Shown in pieces: positions 26,021 to 35,582 of a stretch of DNA of 47,635 nt. Source of the stretch: Stenotrophomonas sp. YIM B06876 (lineage in GTDB: Bacteria > Pseudomonadota > Gammaproteobacteria > Xanthomonadales > Xanthomonadaceae); the NCBI RefSeq assembly GCF_030711595.1, contig NZ_JAUJUJ010000019.1, positions 1-47,635 on the forward strand. Direction: 5' to 3'. A program made the translations under genes and the position numbers. The notes beneath the pieces are model-generated. The model saw nothing but the letters and a program-made list of their open reading frames with translations, did no database searches and was not told the origin of the DNA. Position 1 is the first letter of the stretch; the number at the start of each line of letters is the position of its first letter.

Positions 26021-27949
26021 ATGAATTTTTTTGAACACCAGGCGCAGGCGCGTCGCAGTTCAACCCGGCTGGTACTGCTGTTTGCCGCGGCGGTGGTCGC
26101 GATCTTGCTGGCGGTGGATCTGGCCGTGGCGGTTGTGACCGGGCCGGATCCGCGGATGCTCGGATTTGCGACCGTGGCCACGCTGGCGGTGATCGGGCTG
26201 GGGTCGTTGTTCCGCATCACCCAGTTGCGCGGCGGCGGCGCGCTGGTAGCCGCCCAGCTCGGTGGGGTGTGGGTGCCGGAGGATACGGACGATCCGGCGC
26301 TGCGGCGCCTGCGCAACGTGGTCGAAGAGATCGCCATCGCCTCCGGCGTGCCGGTGCCCAAGCTGTTCGTGCTCGCCGACGAGCCGGGCATCAATGCGTT
26401 CGCCGCCGGCTATTCGCCGGCCGATGCGGCCATCGCGGTGACGCGCGGGGCGATGGAGCGTTTGAACCGCGATGAACTGCAGGGGGTGATCGCCCACGAG
26501 TTCAGCCACATCCTCAATGGCGACATGCGCCTGAACATCCGGCTGATGGGGTTGCTGTTCGGCATCCTGATGCTCAGCGTGATCGGCAAGCGCCTGCTGA
26601 TGCACATGGGCGCCGGTTCGCGGCTGCGCGGAGGGAGAAATGCCGGGCCGCTGGTGGCGCTGCTGGTGGCCGGCATCGTCGGCATCGTGATCGGCAGTAT
26701 CGGGGTGTTCTTCGGGCGCCTGATCAAGGCGGCGGTCAGTCGCCAGCGCGAGTTGCTGGCCGATGCCTCGGCAGTGCAGTTCACCCGGCAGACGCAGGGG
26801 CTGGCCGGGGCGTTGAAGAAAATCGGCGGGATGGCTGAAGGCTCGCAACTGCAGGACCGTGCCGGCGTGGAAGAAGTCAGCCATATGCTGTTTGGCGAGG
26901 GCCGTGGCTTTTCCAGCTGGTTTGCCACGCACCCGCCACTGGTCGAACGTATCCGGCGCCTGGACCCCTCGTTCAATGGCGAACAGTTGCAGCAGTTGCG
27001 CGGAAAGTGGGCGGCCACGCCGCCGGATGGGCTGCAGGAGGACCGGCTGATGGGGCTCGATGCCGGCCTCACGCATGCCGGACCGGTGCCACCGCCGTTG
27101 CCCTTCGCCGGCGACAGTGCGGGGCTGCAGCCGCAGCAGGTGGTCGCGCAGGTGGCCAGCCCCGGTGACGACGACTGTCGCCGCGCGATGCAGCTGGCCG
27201 GCAGCCTGCCTGAAACCCTGCAGGGGCTGGCGCGCGACCGCAGCTCGGCGATGCCGTTGCTGATGGCGCTGCTGCTCGATGCCGACCCGGGGGTGGCGGC
27301 GCGACAGCGCGGGCAGGTGACAGCGGCAATGGGCGAGGCGGCCACCACGGCGATGCTGTCGATCCACGACGGCGGCCTGCGCGGGCTGCATCCGGCGTTG
27401 CGGCTGCCGTTGGCGTCGTTGGCGTTTCCGGCCTTGCGCAGTCTGCCGCGGCCACAGCTGCAGCAGTTCCATGACTGCATCGGCGCGCTGACGCGTGCCG
27501 ACGGCCGGGTGTCACTGTTCGAATACTGTCTTTCGCAGCTGTTGCAGGTCCAGGTGCAGGCGGCGCTGGATCCGTCGCGGCATGTGCACTTCGGCCGGCG
27601 CAAGACCGCCAGCGTACGCCAGGAGTTCGCCACGCTGCTGGCGGTGGTGGCGCAGGCCGGCAACCCCGGCGCGCCACAACAGGCGCAGCACGCCTATCTG
27701 GCCGGGCTGGGCCACATCCTGCCGCGCGATCACCTGCCCTATGCGCCGCCGGCGGCCGGGGTGCTGGCCCTGGATGCGGTATGGGCACCCCTGGATGCGC
27801 TCGATCCGTTGGCCAAGCAGATCGTGGTGGAGGCGGTCACCGCCACCATCGGCCACAACCAGCGGGTCACCGTGGCCGAAGCCGAACTGCTGCGGATGAT
27901 CTGCGGCGTGCTGCATTGCCCGCTGCCGGCATTGCTGCAGACCGGGTGA
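26021..27949 (+). CDS. Membrane M48 zinc metallopeptidase with TerB-like C-terminal region
   Basis: This 642-residue HtpX/Ste24-type protein has two N-terminal membrane helices (about 15-35 and 42-60). The zinc motif is H159-E-F-S-H163 in GVIAHEFSHILNGD, two further helices lie at about 173-190 and 205-230, and the third-ligand region is RQRELLADASAVQFTRQT. The peptidase part ends near residue 330 (FATHPPLVERIRRLDPS). The remaining 300 residues are not part of a usual HtpX (about 290 residues). They carry DGRVSLFEYCLSQLLQ and NQRVTVAEAELLRMICGVL, which resemble helices of the tellurite-resistance TerB fold. It probably degrades membrane proteins, with LemA as partner. Confidence 0.87.
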   Translation: MNFFEHQAQARRSSTRLVLLFAAAVVAILLAVDLAVAVVTGPDPRMLGFATVATLAVIGLGSLFRITQLRGGGALVAAQLGGVWVPEDTDDPALRRLRNVVEEIAIASGVPVPKLFVLADEPGINAFAAGYSPADAAIAVTRGAMERLNRDELQGVIAHEFSHILNGDMRLNIRLMGLLFGILMLSVIGKRLLMHMGAGSRLRGGRNAGPLVALLVAGIVGIVIGSIGVFFGRLIKAAVSRQRELLADASAVQFTRQTQGLAGALKKIGGMAEGSQLQDRAGVEEVSHMLFGEGRGFSSWFATHPPLVERIRRLDPSFNGEQLQQLRGKWAATPPDGLQEDRLMGLDAGLTHAGPVPPPLPFAGDSAGLQPQQVVAQVASPGDDDCRRAMQLAGSLPETLQGLARDRSSAMPLLMALLLDADPGVAARQRGQVTAAMGEAATTAMLSIHDGGLRGLHPALRLPLASLAFPALRSLPRPQLQQFHDCIGALTRADGRVSLFEYCLSQLLQVQVQAALDPSRHVHFGRRKTASVRQEFATLLAVVAQAGNPGAPQQAQHAYLAGLGHILPRDHLPYAPPAAGVLALDAVWAPLDALDPLAKQIVVEAVTATIGHNQRVTVAEAELLRMICGVLHCPLPALLQTG

Positions 27950-27952
27950 GGT

Positions 27953-29545
27953 TCACCGGGCGCGGCCGCGGACAAGGTCGGCGGCGCGCTCGGCGATCAT
28001 GATGGTGGGCGCGTTGGTGTTGCCGCTGACCAGCGTGGGCATCACCGAGGCATCGATCACCCGCAGCCCCGCCACGCCGCGCACCCGCAGCTGCGGGTCG
28101 ACCACCGCCTCGTCATCGGCGCCCATGCGGCAGCTGCCGACCGGGTGGTAGATGGTTTCGGCCTTGCTGCGGATGAAAGCTTCCAGCCCGGCGGCGTCCA
28201 GATCCTCGCGGGCGGGAAACAGCGGCGCGCCGCGCCAGCGGTCGAACGCGGGCTGGCGCAGGATCTGGCGCGAGAGCCGGGCGCACTCGAGCATCATCTG
28301 CAGATCGAACCTGCCGGCATCGCCGAGATAGTTGGCCTGGATGCGTGCCGGGGCAGCGGGGTCGGCACTGCCCAGCGAGATGCGACCGCGGCTGCGGGGA
28401 TGCAGGTGACACGCGTGCAGGGTGTAGCCGTGGCCAGGCAGACGGTGGCGGCCGTGGTTGTCGAGCATGGCCGGCACGAAATGCAGCTGGATATCGGCGC
28501 GCGCATCGGGCGCGAAGCGCGAGCGCAGGAAGCCGCCGGCTTCGGCGATATTGCTGGTGCCGGCGCCGCGTCGCCCGCGCAGGAAATAGTCCAGCGCGAT
28601 CTTGAGCTCGCTCATGCGGTCGTAGCTGACGCCGGGCACGGTGCGGTACAGCGTGCAGATATCCAGATGGTCCTGCAGGTTGGCGCCGACCTGCGGCCGG
28701 TCCGCGACAACGGCGATCCCGTGGCGGCGCAGTTCGGCGTGCGGACCGATCCCGGAGAGCATCAGCAGCTGCGGCGAGTTCACCGCGCCGGCACTGAGCA
28801 GCACCTCGCTGCCGGCTTGCACATAGTGCTGGTGGCCACCGCTGCGATAGTCGACCCCACACACCCGGCCCCGGGTGATGCGCAGCCGCTGCACGCAGGC
28901 GCCGGTGACCACGTGCAGGTTGGTTCGCTGCCGCGCCGGAACCAGGTAGGCCGTCGCCGAGGAGCAGCGGGCGCCGTCCTTCTGCGTAACCTGGTAGAAG
29001 CCCACCCCCTGTTGCACGGTGCCGTTGAAATCGGGGTTGAGGGCGAAACCGGCCTGCTGGCCAGCTTCAACGAACGCGGCCGAGAGCGGGTTGTGGTGGC
29101 GCAGATCCGATACATGCAGCGGCCCGGCATCGCCATGCAGTGCATCGGCGCCGCGCTGGTTGTGCTCGCTGGCGATGAAGTACGGCAGCACGCTGGCCCA
29201 GTCCCAGCCCTGGGCGCCGTGCGCGGCCCAGCCATCGTAGTCGGCGGCCACGCCCCGTATGTAGCACATGGCGTTGATCGAGCTGGAACCTCCCAGTACC
29301 TTGCCGCGCGGCCACCACAGGCGGCGATTGAGCAGCTGCGGTTCCGGCGCGGTGGCGTAGTTCCAGTTGAGGCGCCGGTTGTTGACCAGCCGGGCCAGGC
29401 CCGCCGGCATGTGGATGAAGGGATTCCAGTCGCGCGCCCCGGCTTCCAGCAGCAGCACCTGGCAGCCCGGATCCTCGCTGAGGCGGTTGGCCAGTACGCA
29501 ACCGGCCGAACCCGCACCCACGATGATGTAGTCGAATTCCTTCAC
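27953..29545 (-). CDS. GMC-family FAD oxidoreductase (choline dehydrogenase-like)
   Basis: This 530-residue flavoprotein alcohol dehydrogenase/oxidase has the FAD dinucleotide fold at the N-terminus (YIIVGAGSAGCVLANRLSED), GMC signature 1 in RGKVLGGSSSINAMCYIRG, signature 2 in GAVNSPQLLMLSGIGP, and the C-terminal active-site part with IYHPVGSCRMG and VSGNTNAPTIMIAERAADL. The GTG at 29545 has GGGGGAG four bases upstream and begins directly with the FAD fold; the longer frame to 29698 is not needed. The substrate is unknown; no betaine genes lie nearby, so choline is only a label. It converges on the M48 gene with three bases between. Confidence 0.9.
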   Translation of the reverse strand: MKEFDYIIVGAGSAGCVLANRLSEDPGCQVLLLEAGARDWNPFIHMPAGLARLVNNRRLNWNYATAPEPQLLNRRLWWPRGKVLGGSSSINAMCYIRGVAADYDGWAAHGAQGWDWASVLPYFIASEHNQRGADALHGDAGPLHVSDLRHHNPLSAAFVEAGQQAGFALNPDFNGTVQQGVGFYQVTQKDGARCSSATAYLVPARQRTNLHVVTGACVQRLRITRGRVCGVDYRSGGHQHYVQAGSEVLLSAGAVNSPQLLMLSGIGPHAELRRHGIAVVADRPQVGANLQDHLDICTLYRTVPGVSYDRMSELKIALDYFLRGRRGAGTSNIAEAGGFLRSRFAPDARADIQLHFVPAMLDNHGRHRLPGHGYTLHACHLHPRSRGRISLGSADPAAPARIQANYLGDAGRFDLQMMLECARLSRQILRQPAFDRWRGAPLFPAREDLDAAGLEAFIRSKAETIYHPVGSCRMGADDEAVVDPQLRVRGVAGLRVIDASVMPTLVSGNTNAPTIMIAERAADLVRGRAR

Positions 29546-29712
29546 AGAGCTCCCCCTTGCCGGTCTGGCCAGAATAGAACGACTTGTTGTGCACGGCTGG
29601 GGCCAGCCGCACTGGCGATGTTGCAGTGCATTAGATAACTTACGCGCTCTGCCGAGCCCCCGGAGTTCCCGATGCCGCCGTCCTGTCGCCACCCGCATGT
29701 CCGGGGTGCCGT

Positions 29713-31041
29713 ATGAGCGTTTCCGGAGGCGCCGGCCCGATCGGGCGGCTGCTGGCAGCGCTGCGCGAGTCGCCGGCGCTGTGGTGGTCGTTCCTGTACT
29801 TCTTCTGCCTGCTCAGCGGCTACTACGTGCTGCGCCCGGTGCGCGAGGCCATGGCGGCCTCGTCGGACATGCAGACCTTGTTTCCGCGGGCACTGATTGA
29901 CTGGTTTGCCGGACATGGTGTGCCGTTGAAGGACTTCACCCTGCAGTTCCTGTTCTCCTGCGTGTTTGTGATCATGTTGGTGCTGCAACCGCTGTACGGC
30001 TGGCTGGTCAGCCGATATCCGCGGCGGCTATTCCTGCCGCTGGTCTATGGCTTCTTCATCGTCACCCTGCTCGTGTTCTACGCGATGTTCAACGCCGGCG
30101 TGCCGGGACGGGGGATGGCGTTCTTCTTCTGGATCGCTGTCTATAACCTGTTCGCGGTAGCGGTGTTCTGGAGCTTCATGGCCGACGTGTTCTCCAACGC
30201 CCAGGCGCGCGCCTACTACGGCTATATCGGCGCGGCCGGCACGGTGGGCGCATTCCTCGGGCCGATCATCACCAGCACCCTGGTGCAGCGCGTGGGAATC
30301 GCCAACCTGATGCTGGTCTCGACCGGCTTCCTGTCGATCTGCCTGTTCTGCATTTGGCGGCTGCGGCCGTGGGCCGTGCAGCGCGAGCACGAACAGCAAC
30401 TGGTCGACGGTGAGCAGCCGATGGGCGGCAATGTGATGGATGGCCTGAAGCTGATCGTGCGCGAGCCCCTGCTGCGCTGGCTGGCATTGCTGGTGGTGTT
30501 CGGCGTGGGCGTCGGCACGATGCTGTACAACGAACAGGCATCCATCGCGCGCCGCCTGATCGCCGACCCGGCGGCCAGCACCGCGTTCTATTCGCGCATC
30601 GATCTGGGGGTGAATGCGCTGACCCTGGTGGTGCAGCTGGGGCTGACCCGCTGGCTGCTCTCGCGCTTCGGCATTGCGCCGGCACTGTTGATTCCAGGCC
30701 TTGCGATCATCATCGGCTTCTCGGTGCTGGCTGCCTCGCCGTTTCCGCTAATGGTGGCGGTGGTGCAGGTGATGACCCGCGCCAGCGAGTTCTCGCTGGG
30801 CAAGCCGGCGCGCGAGACGATCTATACGCGCGTTGACCGGCAATGGCGCTACAAGGCCGGCGCGGCGATCGACACGGTGGTCTATCGTGGCGCCGACCTG
30901 ACCTTTGCCTGGGTGCACAAGGGGCTGTCGCTGTTCGGTTCGCACGTGGTGTTTGCCGGCGGCGCGCTGGTCGCGGTATTGATGACGCTCTCCGCGCTGG
31001 GTGTACTGCGTGAGGAAAAGAAGCTTCCGCGTGACCGCTGA
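29713..31041 (+). CDS. MFS-type transporter resembling NTP/NDP exchangers
   Basis: This 442-residue integral membrane protein has about 11-12 helices. The start FLYFFCLLSGYYVLRPVREA is characteristic of the branch related to nucleotide (ATP/ADP) translocases, and YYGYIGAAGTVGAFLGPIIT and ARETIYTRVDRQWRYKAGA also fit. Free-living relatives in this family have no proven substrate, so nucleotide exchange is inference. It stands alone between the divergent GMC gene and DUF1304. Confidence 0.75.
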   Translation: MSVSGGAGPIGRLLAALRESPALWWSFLYFFCLLSGYYVLRPVREAMAASSDMQTLFPRALIDWFAGHGVPLKDFTLQFLFSCVFVIMLVLQPLYGWLVSRYPRRLFLPLVYGFFIVTLLVFYAMFNAGVPGRGMAFFFWIAVYNLFAVAVFWSFMADVFSNAQARAYYGYIGAAGTVGAFLGPIITSTLVQRVGIANLMLVSTGFLSICLFCIWRLRPWAVQREHEQQLVDGEQPMGGNVMDGLKLIVREPLLRWLALLVVFGVGVGTMLYNEQASIARRLIADPAASTAFYSRIDLGVNALTLVVQLGLTRWLLSRFGIAPALLIPGLAIIIGFSVLAASPFPLMVAVVQVMTRASEFSLGKPARETIYTRVDRQWRYKAGAAIDTVVYRGADLTFAWVHKGLSLFGSHVVFAGGALVAVLMTLSALGVLREEKKLPRDR

Positions 31042-31060
31042 ATGGTGGGCGTGCCACCAT
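31042..31060 (+). other. Hairpin after the MFS gene
   Basis: A perfect seven-base stem, ATGGTGG with CCACCAT, loop GCGTG, starts directly after the MFS stop codon. There is no T-run, so it is a weak terminator at best and may protect the 3' end or affect read-through into DUF1304. Confidence 0.35.
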
Positions 31061-31089
31061 CGCGGTAATGCTCCGACGGAGGAGGGCCG

Positions 31090-31446
31090 ATGTCCCCGAT
31101 CACGATGCTGGCGTTGCTGCTGACCGTGCTGGTTGCCGCGTTGCACGGATATTTTCTCGTGCTGGAAATGTTCCTGTGGACACGCCCGCCGGGGTTGAAG
31201 ACCTTCCGCAATACGCCGGAAAAGGCGCAGGCCACGCGCGTGCTGGCCGCCAACCAGGGTCTGTACAACGGCTTCCTCGCTGCCGGCATCCTCATCGGCC
31301 TGGTGCTGCAGGCGCCGGTGCTGGTGACGTTCTCGCTGGCCTGCGTGGTGGTGGCCGGTTGCTACGGCGCGTGGAGCGTGAGCCGGCGTATCTTCTATAT
31401 CCAGGCGTTGCCCGCGATTCTGGCGCTGCTGCTGCGCGCGCTGTGA
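31090..31446 (+). CDS. DUF1304 small membrane protein
   Basis: This 118-residue protein has four hydrophobic helices (about 4-26, 55-73, 77-95 and 100-117). The family pattern is clear in ALHGYFLVLEMFLWTRP and ANQGLYNGFLAAGILIG. The function is unknown. GGAGGG precedes the ATG. It lies 48 bases after the transporter gene in the same direction and could be read with it. Confidence 0.9.
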   Translation: MSPITMLALLLTVLVAALHGYFLVLEMFLWTRPPGLKTFRNTPEKAQATRVLAANQGLYNGFLAAGILIGLVLQAPVLVTFSLACVVVAGCYGAWSVSRRIFYIQALPAILALLLRAL

Positions 31447-31526
31447 ACCGGCGGAGCCGGGCATGGGCCGGCTGGGGGCTTTGCCGATAGTGTGTGCCCG
31501 GAGGTTCCAGGCAGCCTCTGCCGGGC

Positions 31527-31997
31527 TCATGCTTTGCGCGGTGATACCCACATCGCAATCGTTGCCTGGAACACCTCGACATCAGCCGCATCGGTGACGC
31601 TGACCTTCACTGGCAGGTCATAGCCGCTGGCTGCACTGACGATGGGCAGTGCCGGTGTCGCCACCGCCTTCAATACACCGCGGGCCTTGGCCTGGTACTT
31701 CACCTCCATGCCCCTGGGGATCCAGCGCATGTCGCGTGGCAGCGATGCATCGACCATCAGCCCGCCGCCCAGTTCGGCCAGGTTGCACAGGGCGATCGCA
31801 TGTACGGTGCCGATATGGTTGCTGATGCGGCGGTGTTGGCGGATCCGCGCCTCGCAGCGGCCCGGCTCCAGCAGGGTCACCAACGGCGAAATGCTGGCGA
31901 AGTAGGGGGCCTTGAAACACACCGCACGCGAGAACAGCCAATGTCCTGCCGGCCAGCGGGTGATGCGACGGTACAGCGAAAGCAATGGAGTGCTCAT
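31527..31997 (-). CDS. Hotdog-fold protein, DUF4442 type
   Basis: This 156-residue protein looks like a hotdog-fold acyl-thioesterase relative (DUF4442/PaaI-like): RRISNHIGTVHAIALCNLAE, GGGLMVDASLPRDMRWIPRG and MEVKYQAKARGVLKAVA. The N-H-x-G-T-x-H segment matches the loop and helix start of the fold. No activity can be assigned; acyl-CoA thioester binding would fit its position after fadE. The start at 31997 has weak ribosome-binding sequence. A terminator separates it from fadE. Confidence 0.82.
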   Translation of the reverse strand: MSTPLLSLYRRITRWPAGHWLFSRAVCFKAPYFASISPLVTLLEPGRCEARIRQHRRISNHIGTVHAIALCNLAELGGGLMVDASLPRDMRWIPRGMEVKYQAKARGVLKAVATPALPIVSAASGYDLPVKVSVTDAADVEVFQATIAMWVSPRKA

Positions 31998-32015
31998 GGC
32001 GGGATTCCCGATATG

Positions 32016-32040
32016 AAAACGGCGGGCACTTGGCCCGCCG
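32016..32040 (-). terminator. Terminator after fadE
   Basis: On the minus strand CGGCGGGC, loop CAAGT and GCCCGCCG are followed by TTTTCAT. It lies 23 bases past the fadE stop codon. Confidence 0.85.
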
Positions 32041-32062
32041 CTGGTGTTGCGTTGTCGATGGG

Positions 32063-34537
32063 TTACGCCGCGTGCTGCGGGCGTTGCTTGCCGGGCAGGT
32101 CGTAGTAGCCGGCCGAACGCAGCTCGTGCGGATCGAAGTCGTCCACGGTGATGGTGTCCAGGGTCAGCTCGCGCAGCTCTTCCAGCAGCCTGCGTTCGTC
32201 CTGGCTGATCACGCCTTCGGCCACAGCTTCGTCCAGCTGGGTGGCGAAGGTCAGCGCTTCGATACCCTTGGTCTTGATCGCCTTGAGGAACTTGCGTTCC
32301 ACCGGCTCGGCCATGATCGCCTTGGACAGGTAGCTGTTGATGCGGCCACCGGGATTGTTCTCGCACGGGGTCAGGAATACGCCCTCGGCCAGGCGTTCGC
32401 GGGCGTCGTTGGGCGACATCAGCAAGGCGGCCACACGCCGGCTCAGACGGTCGCCCGGTGCCTCGGCGCGGCGGCCCAGCGGGAATACCAGCAGCCACAT
32501 CAGCCAGCCGATCGGACGGATCGGGAAGTTGCGCAGCGCTGCCGACAGCGATTCCTCGATGGTATGCACGCTGTCGTGGAACGCCCAGGCCAGCAGCGGC
32601 TGGTCGGCCACCGGCGCGCCCTCGTCGTGGTAACGCTTGAGCATCGCGCTGGTCATGTAGATGTGGCTGAGCACATCGCCCAGGCGGCCGGACAGCGACT
32701 CCTTGAACTTCAGCTTGCCGCCCAGCGTCATCATCGAGATGTCGGCCATCAGTGCCAGGTTGGCCGAGTAGCGGTCCAGCTTGCGGAAGAAACGACGGGT
32801 GTAGGCATCGCCCGGCGCGGCGCCGAAGCGGGCGCCGGTCAGGCCGAACCAGAACGAGCGCACCGCATTGGAAATGCCGTAGCGGATATGCCCGAACAGG
32901 CTCCTGTCGAATTCGCGCAGCCCGGCCCTGGTATCCGGGTCCTGGGCGGCCTTCATTTCCTGCAACACCCACGGATGGCAGAGGATGGCGCCCTGGCCGA
33001 AGATCAGCAGCGAGCGGGTCATGATGTTGGCGCCTTCCACGGTGATCGCGATCGGCGCGGCCTGCCAGCTGCGGCCGGCGAAGTTGCGCGGTCCCAGGAT
33101 GATGCCCTTGCCGCCGATCACGTCCATCACATCGGCGATGACTTCGCGGCTCATGTTGGTGCAGTGGTACTTGGCGATCGCCGACGGCACCGACGGCACA
33201 TCACCACGATCCACCGCAGCGGCGGTGGCCTGTGACAGCGCGCTGATCTTGTAGGCCTTGCCGCCGATGCGGGCCAGCGCTTCTTCCACGCCCTCGAAGC
33301 GGCCGACCGACAGCCCGAACTGCTTGCGGATGCGCGCATAGGCGCCGGTCACCACCGCGCCGGCCTTGGCGCCGCCACTGGCGGTGGAGGGCAGGGTGAT
33401 CGAACGGCCAACAGCCAAGCATTCGTTGAGCATGTTCCAGCCCAGGCCACGCTTCTCGGCGCCGCCGATCAGCTGGGTCAGCGGAATGAACACATCCTTG
33501 CCGCGGATCGGGCCGTTCTGGAACGTGGAATTGAGCGGGAAGTGGCGGCGGCCGATTTCCACGCCTTCGGTGTCCCGCGGCAGCAGCGCCAGGGTGATGC
33601 CGATGTCCTTGGTATCGCCCAGCAGGCCATCGGGATCGTACATGCGGAACGCCATGCCGATCAGCGTGGCCACCGGCGCCAGGGTGATGTAGCGCTTGTC
33701 GAAGGTCAGCTTCAGCCCCAGCACTTCCTCGCCCTTCCAGACGCCCTTGCAGACGATGCCGAAGTCGGGAATCGAGGTGGCATCGGAGCCGGCGAACGGA
33801 CCGGTCAGGCCGAAGCACGGCACCTCTTCGCCGATGGCAAGACGCGGCAGGTAGTAGTCCTTCTGTTCCTGGGTGCCGTAGTGGTTGAGCAGTTCACCCG
33901 GGCCGAGCGAGTTCGGCACACCGACGGTGGAGCTGACCACGCTCGACATCGACGCCAGCTTCTGGATCACCTTGTGGTGGGCCAGCGCGCTGAACCCCAG
34001 GCCGCCGTACTGCTTGGGAATGATCATGCCGAAGAAGCGGTTCCTCTTGATGAACTCCCACATCTCCGGCGGCAGGTCGGCCAGGACATGGGTGATTTCC
34101 CAGTCGTTGATCATCTTGCACAACTCTTCCACCGGACCGTCCAGGAAGGCCTGTTCTTCGGCGGTAAGCTGCGGCTTGGGATAGTTGAGCAGCTTGTTCC
34201 AGTCCGGATCACCGGTGAACAGCTCCCCTTCGAAACCGACCGAACCGGTCTCCAGGGCGATGCGTTCGGTCTTGGACAGCGGCGGCAGCACCTTGCGGAA
34301 CACCGTCATGAAAGGGCCGGTGATCAGCGGCTTGCGGATGAAGGGCAGCAGCAACGGCACGCTGATCAGCGCGACGATGGCGGCCGCGATGAGGGTGGCG
34401 TTCTGGTTGATGCCAAGGAACCAGCAGGCGACCAGCAGCACCGCGCTGGCCACCGTCCACGTGGCCAGGCGCATGCGGTGGTAGGCGGCAACCGCGCCTG
34501 CCAGCAACACCGCGATAAAGGGGACGACAATGCTCAT
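32063..34537 (-). CDS. fadE: Acyl-CoA dehydrogenase FadE
   Basis: FadE carries out the first step of fatty acid beta-oxidation, using FAD to make trans-2-enoyl-CoA. The 824 residues match the long FadE type (about 814 in E. coli). Two or three hydrophobic segments fill the first 75 residues. The dehydrogenase core follows, with QAFLDGPVEELCKMINDWEI, KQYGGLGFSALAHHKVIQKL and CFGLTGPFAGSDATSIPDFG. A long C-terminal DUF1974 domain runs from about 490. The start overlaps the hydrolase stop (ATGA). The divergent TetR gene upstream suggests local control. Confidence 0.95.
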   Translation of the reverse strand: MSIVVPFIAVLLAGAVAAYHRMRLATWTVASAVLLVACWFLGINQNATLIAAAIVALISVPLLLPFIRKPLITGPFMTVFRKVLPPLSKTERIALETGSVGFEGELFTGDPDWNKLLNYPKPQLTAEEQAFLDGPVEELCKMINDWEITHVLADLPPEMWEFIKRNRFFGMIIPKQYGGLGFSALAHHKVIQKLASMSSVVSSTVGVPNSLGPGELLNHYGTQEQKDYYLPRLAIGEEVPCFGLTGPFAGSDATSIPDFGIVCKGVWKGEEVLGLKLTFDKRYITLAPVATLIGMAFRMYDPDGLLGDTKDIGITLALLPRDTEGVEIGRRHFPLNSTFQNGPIRGKDVFIPLTQLIGGAEKRGLGWNMLNECLAVGRSITLPSTASGGAKAGAVVTGAYARIRKQFGLSVGRFEGVEEALARIGGKAYKISALSQATAAAVDRGDVPSVPSAIAKYHCTNMSREVIADVMDVIGGKGIILGPRNFAGRSWQAAPIAITVEGANIMTRSLLIFGQGAILCHPWVLQEMKAAQDPDTRAGLREFDRSLFGHIRYGISNAVRSFWFGLTGARFGAAPGDAYTRRFFRKLDRYSANLALMADISMMTLGGKLKFKESLSGRLGDVLSHIYMTSAMLKRYHDEGAPVADQPLLAWAFHDSVHTIEESLSAALRNFPIRPIGWLMWLLVFPLGRRAEAPGDRLSRRVAALLMSPNDARERLAEGVFLTPCENNPGGRINSYLSKAIMAEPVERKFLKAIKTKGIEALTFATQLDEAVAEGVISQDERRLLEELRELTLDTITVDDFDPHELRSAGYYDLPGKQRPQHAA

Positions 34538-35439
34538 GGGCGTGCTCCGGTAACGTGCTTGGTTAGGGCGGACGCTGCGGCGGGCAGGGCGTCCAGGTAG
34601 TTCAACACAGCGGCGGTAAATGCGTCGTTGTCATCACCGGCCACCATATGCGTGGCCTCGGGCAGATGCACGTGCTGTGCATGCGGTGCCAGCGACAGGA
34701 ATTCGGAAACGGTCTGCGGCGTGACCAGATCGCTGCGCCCGCCACTGACCAGCAGCAGCGGACATTCGATGCGGCGTGCGGCTTCGGTGATCGTGCTCTG
34801 GTGCTGCTCGCTGTCGCGCGCCAGTTCCGCCACCAGCCGCGGATCCCAATGCCAGGTCCAGCGTCCATCCGGCGTGGGCCGCAACAAACCGCGCAGCGAC
34901 TCCTCGCTCTTGCGCGGACGATGCGGCATGTACGCGGCGATGGTGTCGGCCGCCACTGCCAGTGAGTCAAAGCCGTGCGGGTGGGCGCTCATGAAGGCGA
35001 GGATGCGATCAACCCCGCGTGTCTCCCAGCGCGGGGTGATGTCCACCAGCACCATCGCCGAGAACAGACCCGGCCAGCGCGATTCGGCCATCAGCCCGAA
35101 CAATCCTCCCATCGAAGCGGCCACCAGCACCGGCGGCCGCGCCAGCTCGCCGGCAACCACAATCAGGTCGTCAGTGAACTGCTCGCCGTCGTAGGGCTGG
35201 TCGGCCGCATTCCAGTCCGAGCCGCCATGGCCGCGTGCGTCATAGCTCAGCGTGCCGTAGCCGGCGGCTGCGATCACCGCGGCGCTGGAGTTCCATGCGC
35301 CGCGGGTCTGGCCAAAGCCGTGGGCGAACAGGATCGGGCTCTTGTCGCCCGGACTTCTGGACGCGGCGAGGCGGATGCCGTGGGCGCCCTTCAGCTCGAG
35401 CTCCACGCAATTCATGGCAAAAGCGGCGTATGTTTCCAT
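34534..35439 (-). CDS. Alpha/beta hydrolase co-transcribed with fadE
   Basis: This alpha/beta hydrolase has about 301 residues from the ATG at 35439. The nucleophile elbow is VLVAASMGGLFGLM, the oxyanion region ILFAHGFGQTRGAW, the acid probably in LLVSGGRSDLVTP and the histidine in LPEATHMVAGDDND. It may be a lipase, esterase or thioesterase. Three in-frame ATGs exist, at 35469, 35439 and 35415. The first lies between the apparent -35 and -10, so it would be upstream of the transcript. The second would be nearly leaderless. The third begins directly at the domain (MNCVELELKG). The stop overlaps the fadE start by four bases. Confidence 0.8.
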   Translation of the reverse strand: METYAAFAMNCVELELKGAHGIRLAASRSPGDKSPILFAHGFGQTRGAWNSSAAVIAAAGYGTLSYDARGHGGSDWNAADQPYDGEQFTDDLIVVAGELARPPVLVAASMGGLFGLMAESRWPGLFSAMVLVDITPRWETRGVDRILAFMSAHPHGFDSLAVAADTIAAYMPHRPRKSEESLRGLLRPTPDGRWTWHWDPRLVAELARDSEQHQSTITEAARRIECPLLLVSGGRSDLVTPQTVSEFLSLAPHAQHVHLPEATHMVAGDDNDAFTAAVLNYLDALPAAASALTKHVTGARP

Positions 35440-35489
35440 ACCTGATGGTATGGATGGGTGGTCGGACATGTCAATACTTGCCGGTATGG
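35436..35489. promoter_or_regulatory. Divergent promoter with two palindromic operators (hydrolase-fadE / tetR)
   Basis: Site A (35436-35453) is a perfect palindrome of seven-base arms, CCATACC-TGAT-GGTATGG. Site B (35472-35489) is a weaker copy, CAATACT-TGCC-GGTATGG, with centres 36 bases apart. On the minus strand TTGACA (35472-35467) and TACCAT (35450-35445), 16 bases apart, form a promoter whose -10 lies inside site A, so a bound TetR protein would block it. A half site CGTATGG lies at 35564-35570, close to the tetR start. Confidence 0.72.
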
Positions 35490-35582
35490 TTTGGCGGCCA
35501 GGCGGCTCCCGGTACTGTTTTCCCCTTGCTGCAGCCGCGCCGGCGTACTGCAACCAACCGCAGCGTATGGTTAAATCTGGAA

